A DNA stretch of 64,000 bases from Xenorhabdus poinarii G6 (GCF_000968175.1 NZ_FO704551.1:62001-126000), one strand, 5' to 3'; shown: positions 40,341 through 50,673, counted from the first letter of the stretch. Program-made: numbers and translations. The notes: generated by a model not told the origin, from the sequence alone.

Positions 40341-40772
40341 TTATTCTTCATCACGCAAAGGAACAATCAACATATCAACATGAACAGTGTTAATCAGTTG
40401 GCGAGCCGAAGACATCAACTTACTCCAAAAATCCTGATGGTGACCACAGACCACTAAATCCATATCGTATTGTTTGATCGCATCAACCAGGACTTGCCCT
40501 AAGTCACCACTACCACTCAACGTTTCCTCAACGGGGTAGCCTGCACCCTCAGATAATTCTTTCAGGGAATTGCGTGTCTCATCGGCGATACGCTCCTGCA
40601 TATCACCGAGGTTCACATCAATCAGACCGGTATAAAGATCGGAGTAGTTAACATCAACATGGATCAGGGAAACTTTGGCATTGTACGGTTTCGCCATTGA
40701 CACAGCTTTCTCCACCAAAACCTGACTTTCTGGAGATAAATCAACCGCAACAAGAATATGTTTGTAAGCCAT
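40341..40772 (-). CDS. uspA: Universal stress protein A
   Basis: 143 residues starting [16 protein letters not shown], the UspA N-terminus, with [21 protein letters not shown] further on. A small cytosolic dimer induced by growth arrest and stress. The ATG at 40772 has a GGAAGGAG site; the frame is open up to 40853 but that extension lacks support. No uspB is visible beside it, unlike E. coli. Confidence 0.95.
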   Translation of the reverse strand: MAYKHILVAVDLSPESQVLVEKAVSMAKPYNAKVSLIHVDVNYSDLYTGLIDVNLGDMQERIADETRNSLKELSEGAGYPVEETLSGSGDLGQVLVDAIKQYDMDLVVCGHHQDFWSKLMSSARQLINTVHVDMLIVPLRDEE

Positions 40773-41013
40773 AAGAACTCCTTCCATAACGTCGATTAAA
40801 GGGATTGACAGCATTAAATGCCATGATTCGATAGGGATACTATAACGGTTCAAGCCGCTTTTCGAGTGTTGTTTTGATCACAACTTATTGTTTTATTTTC
40901 TTTGCTATTTGAAAACTTAAGAACCGTTGTAGAAAAAACAACATGATTGGCAGGTGCGTCGCAATGACTTTAAGGCGCAATTTATCCTGGCGGGAGTATC
41001 GTGTAACGTTGTT

Positions 41014-41057
41014 CAGGCTAGGCCTGATAAACAAGGATACATTCACGTAACGTTACG
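41014..41057. repeat. Two palindromes upstream of pitA terminator
   Basis: TCAGGC-TAG-GCCTGA (41014-41028) and CGTAACGTTACG (41046-41057) lie in the 355-base uspA/pitA gap. The first resembles a REP-type element; GTAACGTT also recurs near 41001. Nothing else is seen in this gap. Confidence 0.45.
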
Positions 41058-41074
41058 CGATGAATATCAACGAA

Positions 41075-41113
41075 TAAAAAAGGGCCGGCTTGCAATCGCA
41101 AGAAACCAGCCCT
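41075..41113 (-). terminator. Terminator of pitA
   Basis: Minus-strand imperfect stem (GGGCTGG..CTTGC / GCAAG..CCGGCCC) followed by six T, 15 bases past the pitA stop. Confidence 0.85.
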
Positions 41114-41128
41114 CTTTTTAAGACATAA

Positions 41129-42619
41129 TCAGATCAGTTTCAGCGCGATCCAATACAGCAAGCCTGACAGCCCAATCGAAATAGGCAACGTCAGCACCCA
41201 CGCCAACATGATATTTTTGATGGTCTTGCCTTGCACCCCACCCCCATCAACCAGCATGGTTCCCGCTACCGCAGAGGAGAGCACTTGTGTTGTGGAAACG
41301 GGCATTCCCGTATAGCTGGCAACACCAATAGAAACAGCCGCAGTGACCTGAGCAGAAACGCCCTGAGCATAAGTCATGCCCTTTTTGCCGATCTTCTCAC
41401 CGATAGTCACAGCAACACGTTTCCAACCCACCATAGTGCCCAAAGACAGAGCAAGCGCAACAGCAACAATGATCCATAACGGAGCGTATTCTACCGTCTT
41501 CAGGATATCTTTGCGGTAACCGTTCAGAGAACGCGCATCTTCCGGTTTGGTTTCAGGCAGTTTAGCCACAACGCTTGCGGTATCAGCAATACACATCAGC
41601 AAACGTCGCATTTTACTACGCTGCTCTGGATTTAACTCATTGAAGTTCTGGATATTTGTCAGCATGCTTTCCGCCGTGCCTAATACCTCCAATGCCCGTG
41701 AATTATCACAGTGGAGTGTCATATCCGATTGATCTTCAACAGAGGACGCGACGGTGTTCAATTTAATCGTATGAGCCAACTCAGGCGCGTGCTGTTCATA
41801 ATGCGACCGCAAATGGAAAACAGCATCACGTGTACGAGAGATATCATAACTCGCTGAATTCATATTGAGGACAAAGCCCGCTGGCGCAACGCCAATCAGA
41901 ACCAGCATGATCAAACCAATCCCTTTCTGACCATCATTCGCACCGTGGGAGAAACTGACCCCCACCGCGGAGAGGATCAGTGCCGTACGTGTCCAGAATG
42001 GCGGTTTACGTTTACCATCCTGTTTTTCACGTTCAGCCGGTGTCATATGAATACGACGACGTTTTTTCGTACCACTCCAGTAACGACGCAGCAAAAATAC
42101 CATGACGCCAGCAATGATCAACCCAACCAGAGGAGACAGGATCAAGGACATAAAAATCTGTATCATCTTCGGAATATTCAACGCATCCACCATCGATGAA
42201 TGGGTAACTATCGCATTGGTGATACCGATGCCGATAATAGAGCCAATCAACGTATGGGAACTGGAGGCAGGAAGACCGAAATACCACGTACCCAAATTCC
42301 AGATAATCGCCGCCAGCAGCATAGAAAAAACCATAGCCAAACCGTGCGCCGAGCTGACATTCAGCAGGAGATCAGTCGGTAGTAGATGCACAATCGCATA
42401 AGCGACACTTAATCCACCCAGGAGAACACCCAAAAAGTTAAATACCCCTGCCATAACAACGGCAAGTTGCGAACGCATCGCACGGGTATAAATAACAGTT
42501 GCTACTGCGTTTGCGGTATCATGAAACCCATTGATGGCTTCATAGAAAAGCACAAACAACAGAGCAAGCACTAACATAAGGCCGGTATAAAATTCCAGGC
42601 CAGTAAACAGATGTAGCAT
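41129..42619 (-). CDS. pitA: Low-affinity inorganic phosphate transporter
   Basis: 496 residues of the PiT family, about ten membrane segments. The two family repeats are visible: [19 protein letters not shown] near residue 30 and [13 protein letters not shown] near 225. It imports metal-phosphate with protons. The ATG at 42619 ([14 protein letters not shown]) matches E. coli; the extension to 42730 is not conserved. One conserved position differs: E. coli VSTTHVLSS reads VSTTQVLSS here. It is separated from yhiN, its E. coli neighbour. Confidence 0.95.
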   Translation of the reverse strand: MLHLFTGLEFYTGLMLVLALLFVLFYEAINGFHDTANAVATVIYTRAMRSQLAVVMAGVFNFLGVLLGGLSVAYAIVHLLPTDLLLNVSSAHGLAMVFSMLLAAIIWNLGTWYFGLPASSSHTLIGSIIGIGITNAIVTHSSMVDALNIPKMIQIFMSLILSPLVGLIIAGVMVFLLRRYWSGTKKRRRIHMTPAEREKQDGKRKPPFWTRTALILSAVGVSFSHGANDGQKGIGLIMLVLIGVAPAGFVLNMNSASYDISRTRDAVFHLRSHYEQHAPELAHTIKLNTVASSVEDQSDMTLHCDNSRALEVLGTAESMLTNIQNFNELNPEQRSKMRRLLMCIADTASVVAKLPETKPEDARSLNGYRKDILKTVEYAPLWIIVAVALALSLGTMVGWKRVAVTIGEKIGKKGMTYAQGVSAQVTAAVSIGVASYTGMPVSTTQVLSSAVAGTMLVDGGGVQGKTIKNIMLAWVLTLPISIGLSGLLYWIALKLI

Positions 42620-43578
42620 AAACGTTAAGCCAGTTAGTAGGACATGAACGCGCGCATTATCATGGACAAACGTTAGCACGAAAAGAAAAATATGACCTTT
42701 TTTTGATTTAAAGACAATCAAATAATACAAAAACCATTTTATTTTGCAAAAATATCAAAGAGTTAATTAAACTTAATGGTTTAATGTTTTTTTGGCGAAA
42801 AATCACTTTTTTCCGCAGAACATGAAACCAAATGCACATTTTTCTCTGTAGTGCATGCGCAGAGCCTTCACAATGTCGCCCTCTTTACCTCCAAAGAGTA
42901 CTCCTGCCGACATAAGACGGGAAGGGAATTTGGCTGGGGTTGAAAAGTTCGTTGCATTGAAACGGCTGAATATGAACTTCAAAAAAAGTGTTAAAACACA
43001 CCAACGCTGCCGCTTAGGTAAATCCCCTTATCCCACCCTAATAAATTGCGGGAGACCCTGACACCAGAACCATCAACTGGTATATAGCCCAATCCTCAAC
43101 GTTCGGTTAATTTTTCGATAACGGGATACCCAGCAAGTTGATATGTCTACACTATTTTAATCAGTAGCAGCATGGGAAAAAACGTAGTGTTCTACAGACA
43201 TATCCCCATCTGATCCTGGTCACAGAGGATTATTTGAATATAAACTTGATAATCCATAATATAAGAACCCAGTTTATTAATGCGAACGGTTACCCAGATT
43301 CCGTCCATACCTTGCTTTCGTTGATTATATAAATCTTATTTATACAAAGCTAAATCCAGCGACTAAATCTGCCAATGGCTAGTTCTGGAAATATCACTTC
43401 ATAATCAGATTCGTCATGGGTTATCTCTCTGCTAACAGGTAAATACAGACAGCATAACTATTTAAAATACAGACAAAAATAAGACTAAAACTCCCAAAAA
43501 ATATTTATTTTTCCTCTTCTTATTTCTGAAAGAAAAATTCTTATTCATGTTATTTTCTCTATTTATTTTAAATTTTAT
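42620..43578. other. Non-coding region upstream of pitA with unreadable decayed sequence
   Basis: About 960 bases. The pitA promoter must lie at the left edge. The remainder gives only short broken frames (for example minus-strand MDGIWVTVRINKLGSYIMDY near 43300) that I cannot assign to a family. It is probably decayed accessory DNA. Confidence 0.5.
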
Positions 43579-43834
43579 TCATAAAAGTTTATGTTGAAGA
43601 TTTTTTTGCTTTATCAATAAGTTTGTAGCCCGTTGAAATGGGCTATGTTCATCTATCTGGCTATCCAAGGATAAGATCTTTATTGTCATCCCTCGACTAC
43701 TGGCTTTTCCGTAACGGGTTGCAATACGCCGATTTCTTTCAGAAAATCGAAACAATTGCTCTGCCGATTCCTCGAGACCCACCAGTAACTAATGCAACTT
43801 TACCGTTTGGTTTACTTGCTTTTAAAGTATCCAC
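43579..43834 (-). pseudogene. SDR-family oxidoreductase, N-terminal ghost
   Basis: From a GTG at 43834 after GGAGG, the frame reads NGKVALVTGGSRGIGRAIV and then hits a stop at 43739-43741. A few further SDR-like residues appear in other frames to about 43579. Only the NADP-binding N-terminus of a 250-residue enzyme remains. It lies next to an MFS gene, as another SDR does at 48337. Confidence 0.75.
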
Positions 43835-43991
43835 TTACGCCTCCATATTTTATGGACCTAATGGTGATTTAGTTCTATCTTGATGCAGTTGAAAAACGCA
43901 TAAACTCTGGATTTTTGGCAATTTGGCAATATAGATTGCTACCAGATTGAAAATATATATATCTTGCTGATTTAGTTACTTTCAGAATATG

Positions 43992-45140
43992 TTATCTTTT
44001 TTTAAAATTAGCTACTTGCAAAGTAAGCACACATAAAACCAAAACAACCAAAAATACCCCTGTCCAAGTGGCAACTACAGGATTTTCACCAAAAATCCCC
44101 ATTGAGAATGAACTGAACGTGGTGCCTGACGTTACACCTAGAGTTACTAAAGTAGTGTGAACTGTGGTGACGAGAAATCCAGTTCCTCCTGCTTTAGTAA
44201 CGCGGGTTACTAAAGCAGGGTTCATAGAAATCCCTATTAACCCAACAATAAGAACCATAATTAAAGTTATTGTTTTCACATGACTAAATAAAGATAGAGT
44301 AATCAGTGCAACAAGCAGGATTGAGTGTCCAGTTATCAGAATACCGACTGGATGTGCATCGGCAAATCGCCCCACAATTAAATTCCCAATAACAGTACAG
44401 ATACCATAACCGAAGAGAATTGTAGTGGTTGCATCTGAACTGAAGCCCGCATTTTCTTGCAATAATGGCGTGAAGAAAGAAAAGGAACCATATGCTGCCC
44501 CAATGGTAAGAAAACTTACAAGATAACATGACCACAGCTTTGGTGATGTTAAATTGTGCAGATCCTCGGCAGACTCACTTTCAGATGCTTTTTCAATATC
44601 AGGTAAGCCCTTAGCTACAATGAAACTAATAATTAATGCAGCAATTCCTAGTAGATAAAAACATGCCTGCCAGTCCCACTGATTAGCTATATAGTGGCTC
44701 ATCGGCAAACCAATGACAGTTCCCACTGTTAAGCCACTTAACACGATCGAAACAGCACGCCCAATTTGAGAAGGGGATGGAGCTAAACGTGTTGCAAATA
44801 TTATAGACAGGCCAAAGGTTGCTCCAGATAAACATCCAGTAACCAGTCGAGCCAATGCTAGCCACCAATATTGATGCACAACAGGCGCTACCAATTCGAT
44901 TACTGCATACCCAGCGATGACACAGGATAATGCCAGACGTGGTGATTGGCGGCGTAAAAAAAATGTAATGATAGGCGCCCCAATTGCCATTCCTAGCGCG
45001 TAAATGGACACCAAAAGCCCTACACGGCTAATTGGCTCATTTAGATCAGTCGCAATGCTAGGTAACATTCCAGCAGTTTGTAATTCGCTCATTGTGACAA
45101 TAAGAATTGCCATCATCAAAATATATAAATAGCGTTTCAA
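43992..45140 (-). CDS. MFS (DHA1 family) transporter
   Basis: 382 residues from a TTG start with AGAGGTG upstream. About 12 membrane segments; first segment MSELQTAGMLPSIATDLNEPIS, loop 2-3 FFLRRQSPRLALS. Its start overlaps the stop of a cupin-like remnant frame. The lineage differs from the truncated MFS N-terminus at 45.4 kb. The TetR gene at 45641 is divergent and may regulate this unit. Substrate unknown. Confidence 0.86.
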   Translation of the reverse strand: MKRYLYILMMAILIVTMSELQTAGMLPSIATDLNEPISRVGLLVSIYALGMAIGAPIITFFLRRQSPRLALSCVIAGYAVIELVAPVVHQYWWLALARLVTGCLSGATFGLSIIFATRLAPSPSQIGRAVSIVLSGLTVGTVIGLPMSHYIANQWDWQACFYLLGIAALIISFIVAKGLPDIEKASESESAEDLHNLTSPKLWSCYLVSFLTIGAAYGSFSFFTPLLQENAGFSSDATTTILFGYGICTVIGNLIVGRFADAHPVGILITGHSILLVALITLSLFSHVKTITLIMVLIVGLIGISMNPALVTRVTKAGGTGFLVTTVHTTLVTLGVTSGTTFSSFSMGIFGENPVVATWTGVFLVVLVLCVLTLQVANFKKR

Positions 45141-45441
45141 GCTTTCACCTCTTGGTATGAACCATATTTTGCTCCTATTACACGAGCGAGCTCCTGATTG
45201 GTGTTGGAAACTTCAGGAATCGGACGGCCAGCTTGTGCCGTTAATCCTACGTTAAAGAAAAATTGTTCAAACCCGCCTGCGAAATAGAAACGCCAAGGTC
45301 ACTTGCCATCACCGGAATCATGCCGGCAACCTGAAACTCACTGGTAACCATGGCAAAAATGCCGAATGTCAATATATATACGGCAAATGGCAACACTTCA
45401 TTTTTACTGTCTGCGACGGATGTATGCTTCATAAATATCAT
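45137..45441 (-). pseudogene. MFS N-terminus joined to cupin C-terminus (deletion product)
   Basis: The first about 60 codons (from ATG 45430 or nearby) read LPFAVYILTFGIFAMVTSEF...AGMIPVMASDLGVSISQAG, an MFS first segment, then stop. In another frame the following sequence reads FEQFFFNVGLTAQAGRPIPE and RVIGAKYG, the C-terminal tail of cupin-domain proteins, and ends in the TGA overlapping the next gene's TTG start. A deletion has removed most of an MFS gene and the cupin core. Confidence 0.65.
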
Positions 45442-45640
45442 TCCTTTTCCTAAGCAGCACCCAGAGGGATGCCATGTAACACATCTGAAGTTTCTGTCGT
45501 GTTTCCGGTACGTTTTTCTTAAGCCGATGTACTATGCTGCACTATTTTGTAATAGTGACTACAAAAAAAGCTAACTCACTTGCGAAATAGCGTCAAGAGA
45601 TTTATGTTATTCCTACTACATAATTGTATGGGAGGGTAAA

Positions 45641-46234
45641 ATGGCTCAGAGAGGTAGGCCTGTCAGTTTTGATCGCGAGGTTGCGCTTGAACGAGCTATG
45701 AAGATCTTTTGGTCCAAAGGATATGTTGGTACTCAGCTGGTGGATCTCACTTCTGCAATGAATATCAATCCGCCGAGTTTTTATGCTACCTTCGGCAATA
45801 AAAGGAAAGCATTCTACGAAGCGGTTGAACTGTACATCCGTTCCGTAGGTTCCAAATCTATGCTTAAGCTGGCGGAAGGTGATACTGCCGCGGATGGATT
45901 GCGCGCCATGCTGGAATCGACGATAAAAATTGCGAGGTCGAATGAGGCCGGCGGATGTTTATTGATGATGAGCGTGGTCAATCATGTACCTGGCGACGAT
46001 GACGAATGGGTTCATTTGAAGAATATTCGTCAAAAGACTTTGTCTTTGATCCGCGAGCGAATTGAGCGCGGCATTGCCGACGGGGACTTACCGAAAAAGA
46101 GCGATGCCAAGGCTTTGGCATCGTTTTTTTTCGGCATTACTCAAGCTATTTCCTTCCAAGCTCGTGATGGAGCGTCCGAAGAAGAACTGACCCGCCTGAT
46201 AGAACCGGCAATGGCGGCGCTTTCACCAAAGTAG
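45641..46234 (+). CDS. TetR/AcrR-family regulator
   Basis: 197 residues. N-terminal helix-turn-helix RPVSFDREVALERAMKIFWS...INPPSFYATFGNKRKAFYEAV (about 5-55), then a ligand-binding alpha domain with GGCLLMMSVVNHV. GGGAGGG precedes the ATG. Divergent from the MFS/cupin remnant, so probably the former regulator of that exporter unit. Base composition is richer in G+C than the flanking gaps. Confidence 0.88.
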   Translation: MAQRGRPVSFDREVALERAMKIFWSKGYVGTQLVDLTSAMNINPPSFYATFGNKRKAFYEAVELYIRSVGSKSMLKLAEGDTAADGLRAMLESTIKIARSNEAGGCLLMMSVVNHVPGDDDEWVHLKNIRQKTLSLIRERIERGIADGDLPKKSDAKALASFFFGITQAISFQARDGASEEELTRLIEPAMAALSPK

Positions 46235-46258
46235 GCAGTAGGCACTCCTGATGCAAAC

Positions 46259-46289
46259 CGCTTGAGGGTGAAATTATCCCCCTCAAGCG
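46259..46289. terminator. Hairpin after TetR gene
   Basis: Perfect 10-bp stem CGCTTGAGGG / CCCTCAAGCG with an 11-base loop, 25 bases past the stop. No T run. Confidence 0.5.
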
Positions 46290-46435
46290 CTAAGTTGCCA
46301 GAACATCACCGCAATATTCCCGATAGTGCCTATTACCAGGACGGTAGCCGTTTCTCATCCGTGTTTGCAAACTCAATAAAACGTTTTTGAAACCATTAAT
46401 TCACGATTTTCTTTAGGAGAAAATCAACACATCCT

Positions 46436-47150
46436 TTAAAATGCGCCAGGTAATACGAACCCGTTTGCTGGCCAAGGTGGCCGTGTCTCCATAACCCCGC
46501 ATCGGGCAATCAACTTTTTCAGCCACTCACCCAAGCCATCATCACGTTTTTGACAACCGAGTATCACCGCGCGGGCGCCATGAATGATTAACGTTCGCAG
46601 GTGACGGTTGCTCTGTTTGGTCATACCTGACAGGAGAATTTTCCCACCGGAACTGTATTGGCGTGGAACCAGACCACACCAGGAATGGTCAATACCCGAT
46701 GAAAAACAGCCTGAATGTCTTTATCTATTCGTGAATGCGCGCATCAAATCGTTGCATATCTTCTTGTAACGAATGGAATAGGCGGAGGAGTAAAGGATAA
46801 TGAATAGTTTCCTTCCTCCGAAATATCAGGCAGAGCCTGCCGGAGTTACTGAATTCCCGCAGGGATAACGATCCCCTGCTCAACGAGCAACGCCCGGATT
46901 TGATTAACCCATGCGGTACGTCGTTCTACCGCGAGTTGTCGGGCACTGCGTAGTGCTTTGATACCCTGTTATTTAAGGGGTTTGACCGGAACAAAGTGGA
47001 TCCCTGAACGACAGTCGGTTTTACAGATAGTCAACACATCTTTTGCCTTAAGACTTTTTTGTTTCAGGTAACATAGTTATCAGCTAACCAGACACAGATC
47101 TGAAAAACGTTTTTGGCGAGATCAATGCTCACCATTTTGATGGTGTTCAT
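46436..47150 (-). pseudogene. IS110-family transposase, broken
   Basis: The start (ATG 47150) reads MNTIKMVSIDLAKNVFQICV, the DEDD N-terminus of IS110 transposases, then decays through several stops. At the other end WCGLVPRQYSSGGK...QSNRHLRTLIIHGARAVI is the family's C-terminal domain. The very C-terminus is replaced by unrelated residues; a matching C-terminal piece (LNKPAVALTNKNARIVW) is found near 56.1 kb. Confidence 0.82.
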
Positions 47151-47348
47151 GTGAGAACCTCCCAAAATGCAATGTACTCAGTATCACGTCAAAGATGACA
47201 CAGTTAGCAACTGAAAAAGGGTGCGTCCATCACCACAGTTAGCTTATGGTGTGATGAAATCAGGAACATTATTTAACGCAGAAATACCACTTGCAGTTTA
47301 ATGACTGAGGCGGTATCTGATTTATATAATATAAATGGGGCTGTCCTA

Positions 47349-47489
47349 GTACTACAGCCGTACTCTCTTGGGAATCAATGAGCTTTTTGCGTGGGCGGAA
47401 ATCAGCATTCAAAAAAAGAAGAAGTAACATCAATTCAAGTGTTCTATGGAATTATTCTCTATTGAGAAGAGTGAATACGGCTGTAGTAC
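47349..47489. mobile_element. MITE-like element with 14-bp perfect inverted ends
   Basis: GTACTACAGCCGTA at 47349-47362 is matched by TACGGCTGTAGTAC at 47476-47489, enclosing about 113 bases without a transposase. A further copy of TACGGCTGTAGTA lies near 56934. Likely a non-autonomous IS derivative. Confidence 0.6.
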
Positions 47490-47584
47490 CACATAGTATC
47501 GTCATGAGATATTCAACCAAAGCGCGAGACAACGGATCTGAACGATGGCAAGAAATGAGGCACTATTTTTCGCATATCGCGTTG

Positions 47585-47821
47585 CTATACCCCACCAATG
47601 TTTTTGTCCGTCCCATATCCTGATTCCCCCCCTTTAGCGCCAGCCACATGAGGATGAACTTTGATATGGCTGGCATCCATCATTAACCATTCGAAATCCG
47701 GTTCAGATATCAGGTGTTCAAGTAGGGCTTCCCATACCCCTTTACGCCCCGGCAAATGTGGACCAAGTAAGTTCCAAATATGATCTGAAATATCATGACG
47801 GCGGTATGCGGGTGTGTTCAT
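47585..47821 (-). pseudogene. IS5-family transposase with internal deletion
   Basis: YRRHDISDHIWNLLGPHLPG is the IS5 N-terminus. The next residues GRKGVWEALLEHLI jump straight to the region LISEPDFEWLMMDASHIKVH containing the first catalytic Asp, so about 50 residues between two GVW repeats are gone. The 3' end is frameshifted after GAKGGE. Confidence 0.8.
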
Positions 47822-48029
47822 TGTAGTCAGGATAATGGGGGAGTTTAAACGCGTTTCGGATCAGGAATACCATCTTGGATTTGCTCAAAAACAGGGGGAG
47901 CTTACCTGATGACTGTTTAATACGACAGAACCTTTGCTGGACAGCTTCATCACGATCCGGGATCAAAGGTGTGGGAACGCCCCATCTGTACTATCTCAGA
48001 TTACTTTACTCATTAATATAAATACCAGT
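47822..48029 (-). mobile_element. Possible IS6-type transposase scrap
   Basis: A stretch around 47868-47930 resembles part of the IS6-type remnant at 51140-51190 (shared GCTCAAAAACAGGG and a following similar segment). Too decayed for certain assignment. Confidence 0.35.
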
Positions 48030-48094
48030 CGATATAAAAGTTGTTGACAAAGACAATCTTGCACCGTAGATTTATATCAATTGGTATATAAATC
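48030..48094 (+). promoter_or_regulatory. Promoter/operator module of the SDR-MFS operon (copy A)
   Basis: TTGACA (48045-48050), 17-bp spacer, TAGATT (48068-48073). It is flanked by TCGATATAAAAGT (48030) and TTTATATCAATTGGTATATAAA (48072), a dyad overlapping the start region. The same two 13-mers recur at 52771 and 52815 beside a TetR gene, so they are likely TetR-family operators. Confidence 0.65.
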
Positions 48095-48336
48095 AGTAGG
48101 GTGCGTACCTGCTGAAAAAGGATAGACAAATGCCGCCAATTCGTCACGTCTACCGGGATATCCAAGTGAATCATTCTCATACTGCTGGAGTTCGACTTGG
48201 CCTCATTGGCTGGAGCCTCACATCGACACGGATTCAATCCTTATCACAGAGCTACTGGATCACGCATACCGTCAAGCTACTGAGGCTTGCCTCCAAAATA
48301 ATCTTTCATTTTTAACCATTCATAGGAGCTTTAATC

Positions 48337-49077
48337 ATGAATTCACTCACAGGCAAAGTCGCCCTCGTTACTGGTGGCAGCCGCGGTATTGGTTCTGCCA
48401 TTGCTCGCATGCTAGCAATGCACGGTGCGGACGTTGCCATCACCTACGGTTCTTCCAAGGACAAAGCAGAGGCCATTGCGGCAGAGATCCGCGCATTCGG
48501 TCGGCGTGCTGAAGTCATCGCTGCCGATGCGTCCGATGTCACCCAGATCATCGCCGCCGTGGATATGACCGTCGCGAAACTCGGACGACTCGACATTCTG
48601 ATTAACAATGCTGGAAACTTCCTTACCGGTACTATCGACCAGCTTACACTTGATGATTTCGAACGCACCATGTCGGTCAATCTGCGAGCGGTGTTCGTCG
48701 CTATCATGCAAGCGGTCAAGTACTTGCCCGATGGCGGGCGTATCATCTCTCTGGGGAGCTGCCTTGCCCCTCGCGCCGGGCGAGCCGGCATCAGTCTGTA
48801 CGCTACTAGCAAGTCGGCCTTGGTCGGTTTAACTAAAAGCGTTGCGCATGACCTAGGCAAACGCGGCATCACAGTCAATCTAATCCATCCGGGCCCAACC
48901 GACACTGATATGAACCCAGCCGACGGGCCGCGCGCACCATCAACACTGGCTGAATTGGTTCTGCCCGCCTACGGTCAACCCGAAGATATTGCTGCCACCG
49001 TACTGCACTTAGCTAGCGATAGCGGGCGTTATATTACTGGTGCAGTGATTGACGTGGACGGCGGCTTCAACGCTTGA
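48337..49077 (+). CDS. SDR-family NAD(P)-dependent oxidoreductase
   Basis: 246 residues, classical SDR. Cofactor motif TGGSRGIG at residues 12-19, NNAG near 89, catalytic YATSK with Y155 and K159. FabG-like, but the exporter operon context suggests a stress or xenobiotic role. GGAG precedes the ATG by about 8 bases. Visibly richer in G+C at third codon positions than neighbours, as is the following MFS gene, suggesting acquisition from a GC-rich donor. Confidence 0.9.
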   Translation: MNSLTGKVALVTGGSRGIGSAIARMLAMHGADVAITYGSSKDKAEAIAAEIRAFGRRAEVIAADASDVTQIIAAVDMTVAKLGRLDILINNAGNFLTGTIDQLTLDDFERTMSVNLRAVFVAIMQAVKYLPDGGRIISLGSCLAPRAGRAGISLYATSKSALVGLTKSVAHDLGKRGITVNLIHPGPTDTDMNPADGPRAPSTLAELVLPAYGQPEDIAATVLHLASDSGRYITGAVIDVDGGFNA

Positions 49078-49103
49078 ATCGGTCTAAACAGAGGAGCATC
49101 GTA

Positions 49104-50627
49104 ATGAAAAAATCCTATGCCAGTATACGGCGCTGGCTACTACTACTCACTGTCTGTCTAACCGGAATTTTGACGCCGCTATGTTTCACCGGCCCGGCAG
49201 TGGTATTGCCATCAATCCAGCAGGTATTGGGTGGTACACCCAATCAGCTTAACTGGGTGATGAATGGCTATATTTTGACCTATGGCAGCCTAATGATGGC
49301 AGGTGGAAGTCTAGCCGACATCTATGGTCGCAAGCGGGTCTGGTTGCTTGGGTTGATGCTGTTCATCGTGGTCACGTTCACCATTCCCTACGCGCCGTCG
49401 GTGTTATGGATGGATGTGTTGCGTATGCTTCAGGGTGCAGCGGGAGCCGTGGCATTCGCCGGAGGTGTTTCGACCCTGGCACAAGTCTTCCACTCCTCGG
49501 AGCGCACCCAGGCATTCAGTATCCTCGGCACCTGCTTCGGCGTAGCGCTGGCCTTTGGCCCGCTAGTGGCTGGCTGGCTGGTAGACACGGCTGGCTGGCG
49601 CTGGGTGTTTTTTGCGACTGCGTTGCTCAGTGTCGTTAGCCTAGTTCTAGCGCTCTTTACCGCCGACGAGTCGCGCGATCCGCAGGCTACTGGCTTGGAC
49701 TGGCCGGGTGCGATCAGTTTCACCGGCTTTCTGACGCTGTTGACTTATGGACTGTTGCGGGTACCCGAGCATGGGTGGGCGGACACTGGCGTCGTCGCGT
49801 CGCTGGTGGCGACTATCGTGCTGTTCGTCGCCTTCGTTGTCATCGAGCGGAGGCAGGCTCGCCCCATGCTCGACTTGTCTCTGTTCGCCAGCGCCCGCTT
49901 CGTGGGTGTGCAACTACTCGGCGCTTCGCCTGCTTTTTTCTATATCACCTTGATCGTGATCTTGCCAGCGCGTTTCATCAGCGTGGATGGTTACAGTGCA
50001 TTGGAGGCAGGGCAAATCATGATCGCCTTATCTGCGCCACTGCTGGTCGTGCCTTTCCTCGCCGGTGTGCTGGCGCGCTGGGTGTCGGCTGGCGTACTGT
50101 CGGGCATAGGCCTATTGATCTTGGCACTGGGCCTAGCTCTGTTGGGCCATAACTTGGCGGGAGGCGCTGTCGATGATGCATTGCATTGGCCAATGCTGTT
50201 GATCGGCGTGGGTATCGGCTTACCCTGGGGTCTGATGGACAGCTTGGCTGTCAGCGTGGTAGAAAAAGAACGAGCAGGGATGGCCACTGGCATCTTCAAT
50301 GCGGTCCGCGTGTCAGCCGATGGTTTAGCATTAGCTGTATTAGGTGTGCTGCTGGTGATCCTTATCCAGTCTGGTTTGTCCGATGTCACTTCCAACACCG
50401 CATTGAGCCAGGCTGCCAGCCGTGCCGCCATTGGTGATCTAGCTGGCGCCAACACCTTGTTGCCTGGATTAGGAGACGCGGTGCTACGTAGTTACGACGC
50501 AGCATTTCGTACTACCCTATTCATCCTGTCTGGTGCTTCCGTGCTAACGGCGCTGGTGATCTTCACGCTGTTGGGTCGAGCGGGCACGCATGGTGAAAGC
50601 ATATCCGTTTCGGCAAACAATGTCTGA
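49104..50627 (+). CDS. MFS transporter, 14-TM EmrB/QacA (DHA2) type
   Basis: 507 residues with about 14 hydrophobic segments, longer than the DHA1 genes in this window. Motifs LNWVMNGYILTYGSLMMAGG, then GSLADIYGRKRVW (loop 2-3), and GVALAFGPLVAGWLVD (motif C, antiporter signature). The ATG at 49104 has AGAGGAGC upstream and is 26 bases after the SDR stop. Proton-drug antiporter; substrate unknown. GC-rich like the SDR gene. Confidence 0.9.
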   Translation: MKKSYASIRRWLLLLTVCLTGILTPLCFTGPAVVLPSIQQVLGGTPNQLNWVMNGYILTYGSLMMAGGSLADIYGRKRVWLLGLMLFIVVTFTIPYAPSVLWMDVLRMLQGAAGAVAFAGGVSTLAQVFHSSERTQAFSILGTCFGVALAFGPLVAGWLVDTAGWRWVFFATALLSVVSLVLALFTADESRDPQATGLDWPGAISFTGFLTLLTYGLLRVPEHGWADTGVVASLVATIVLFVAFVVIERRQARPMLDLSLFASARFVGVQLLGASPAFFYITLIVILPARFISVDGYSALEAGQIMIALSAPLLVVPFLAGVLARWVSAGVLSGIGLLILALGLALLGHNLAGGAVDDALHWPMLLIGVGIGLPWGLMDSLAVSVVEKERAGMATGIFNAVRVSADGLALAVLGVLLVILIQSGLSDVTSNTALSQAASRAAIGDLAGANTLLPGLGDAVLRSYDAAFRTTLFILSGASVLTALVIFTLLGRAGTHGESISVSANNV

Positions 50628-50673
50628 TATGATTTTCTTCAACTTTTTCTAATCTCTGAAAAGGAAATTAATT

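Noticed and set aside
43200..43400. Minus-strand stretch reading MDGIWVTVRINKLGSYIMDY
   Set aside because: Readable for about 40 residues but unassignable and without start signals; left as part of a decayed gap.
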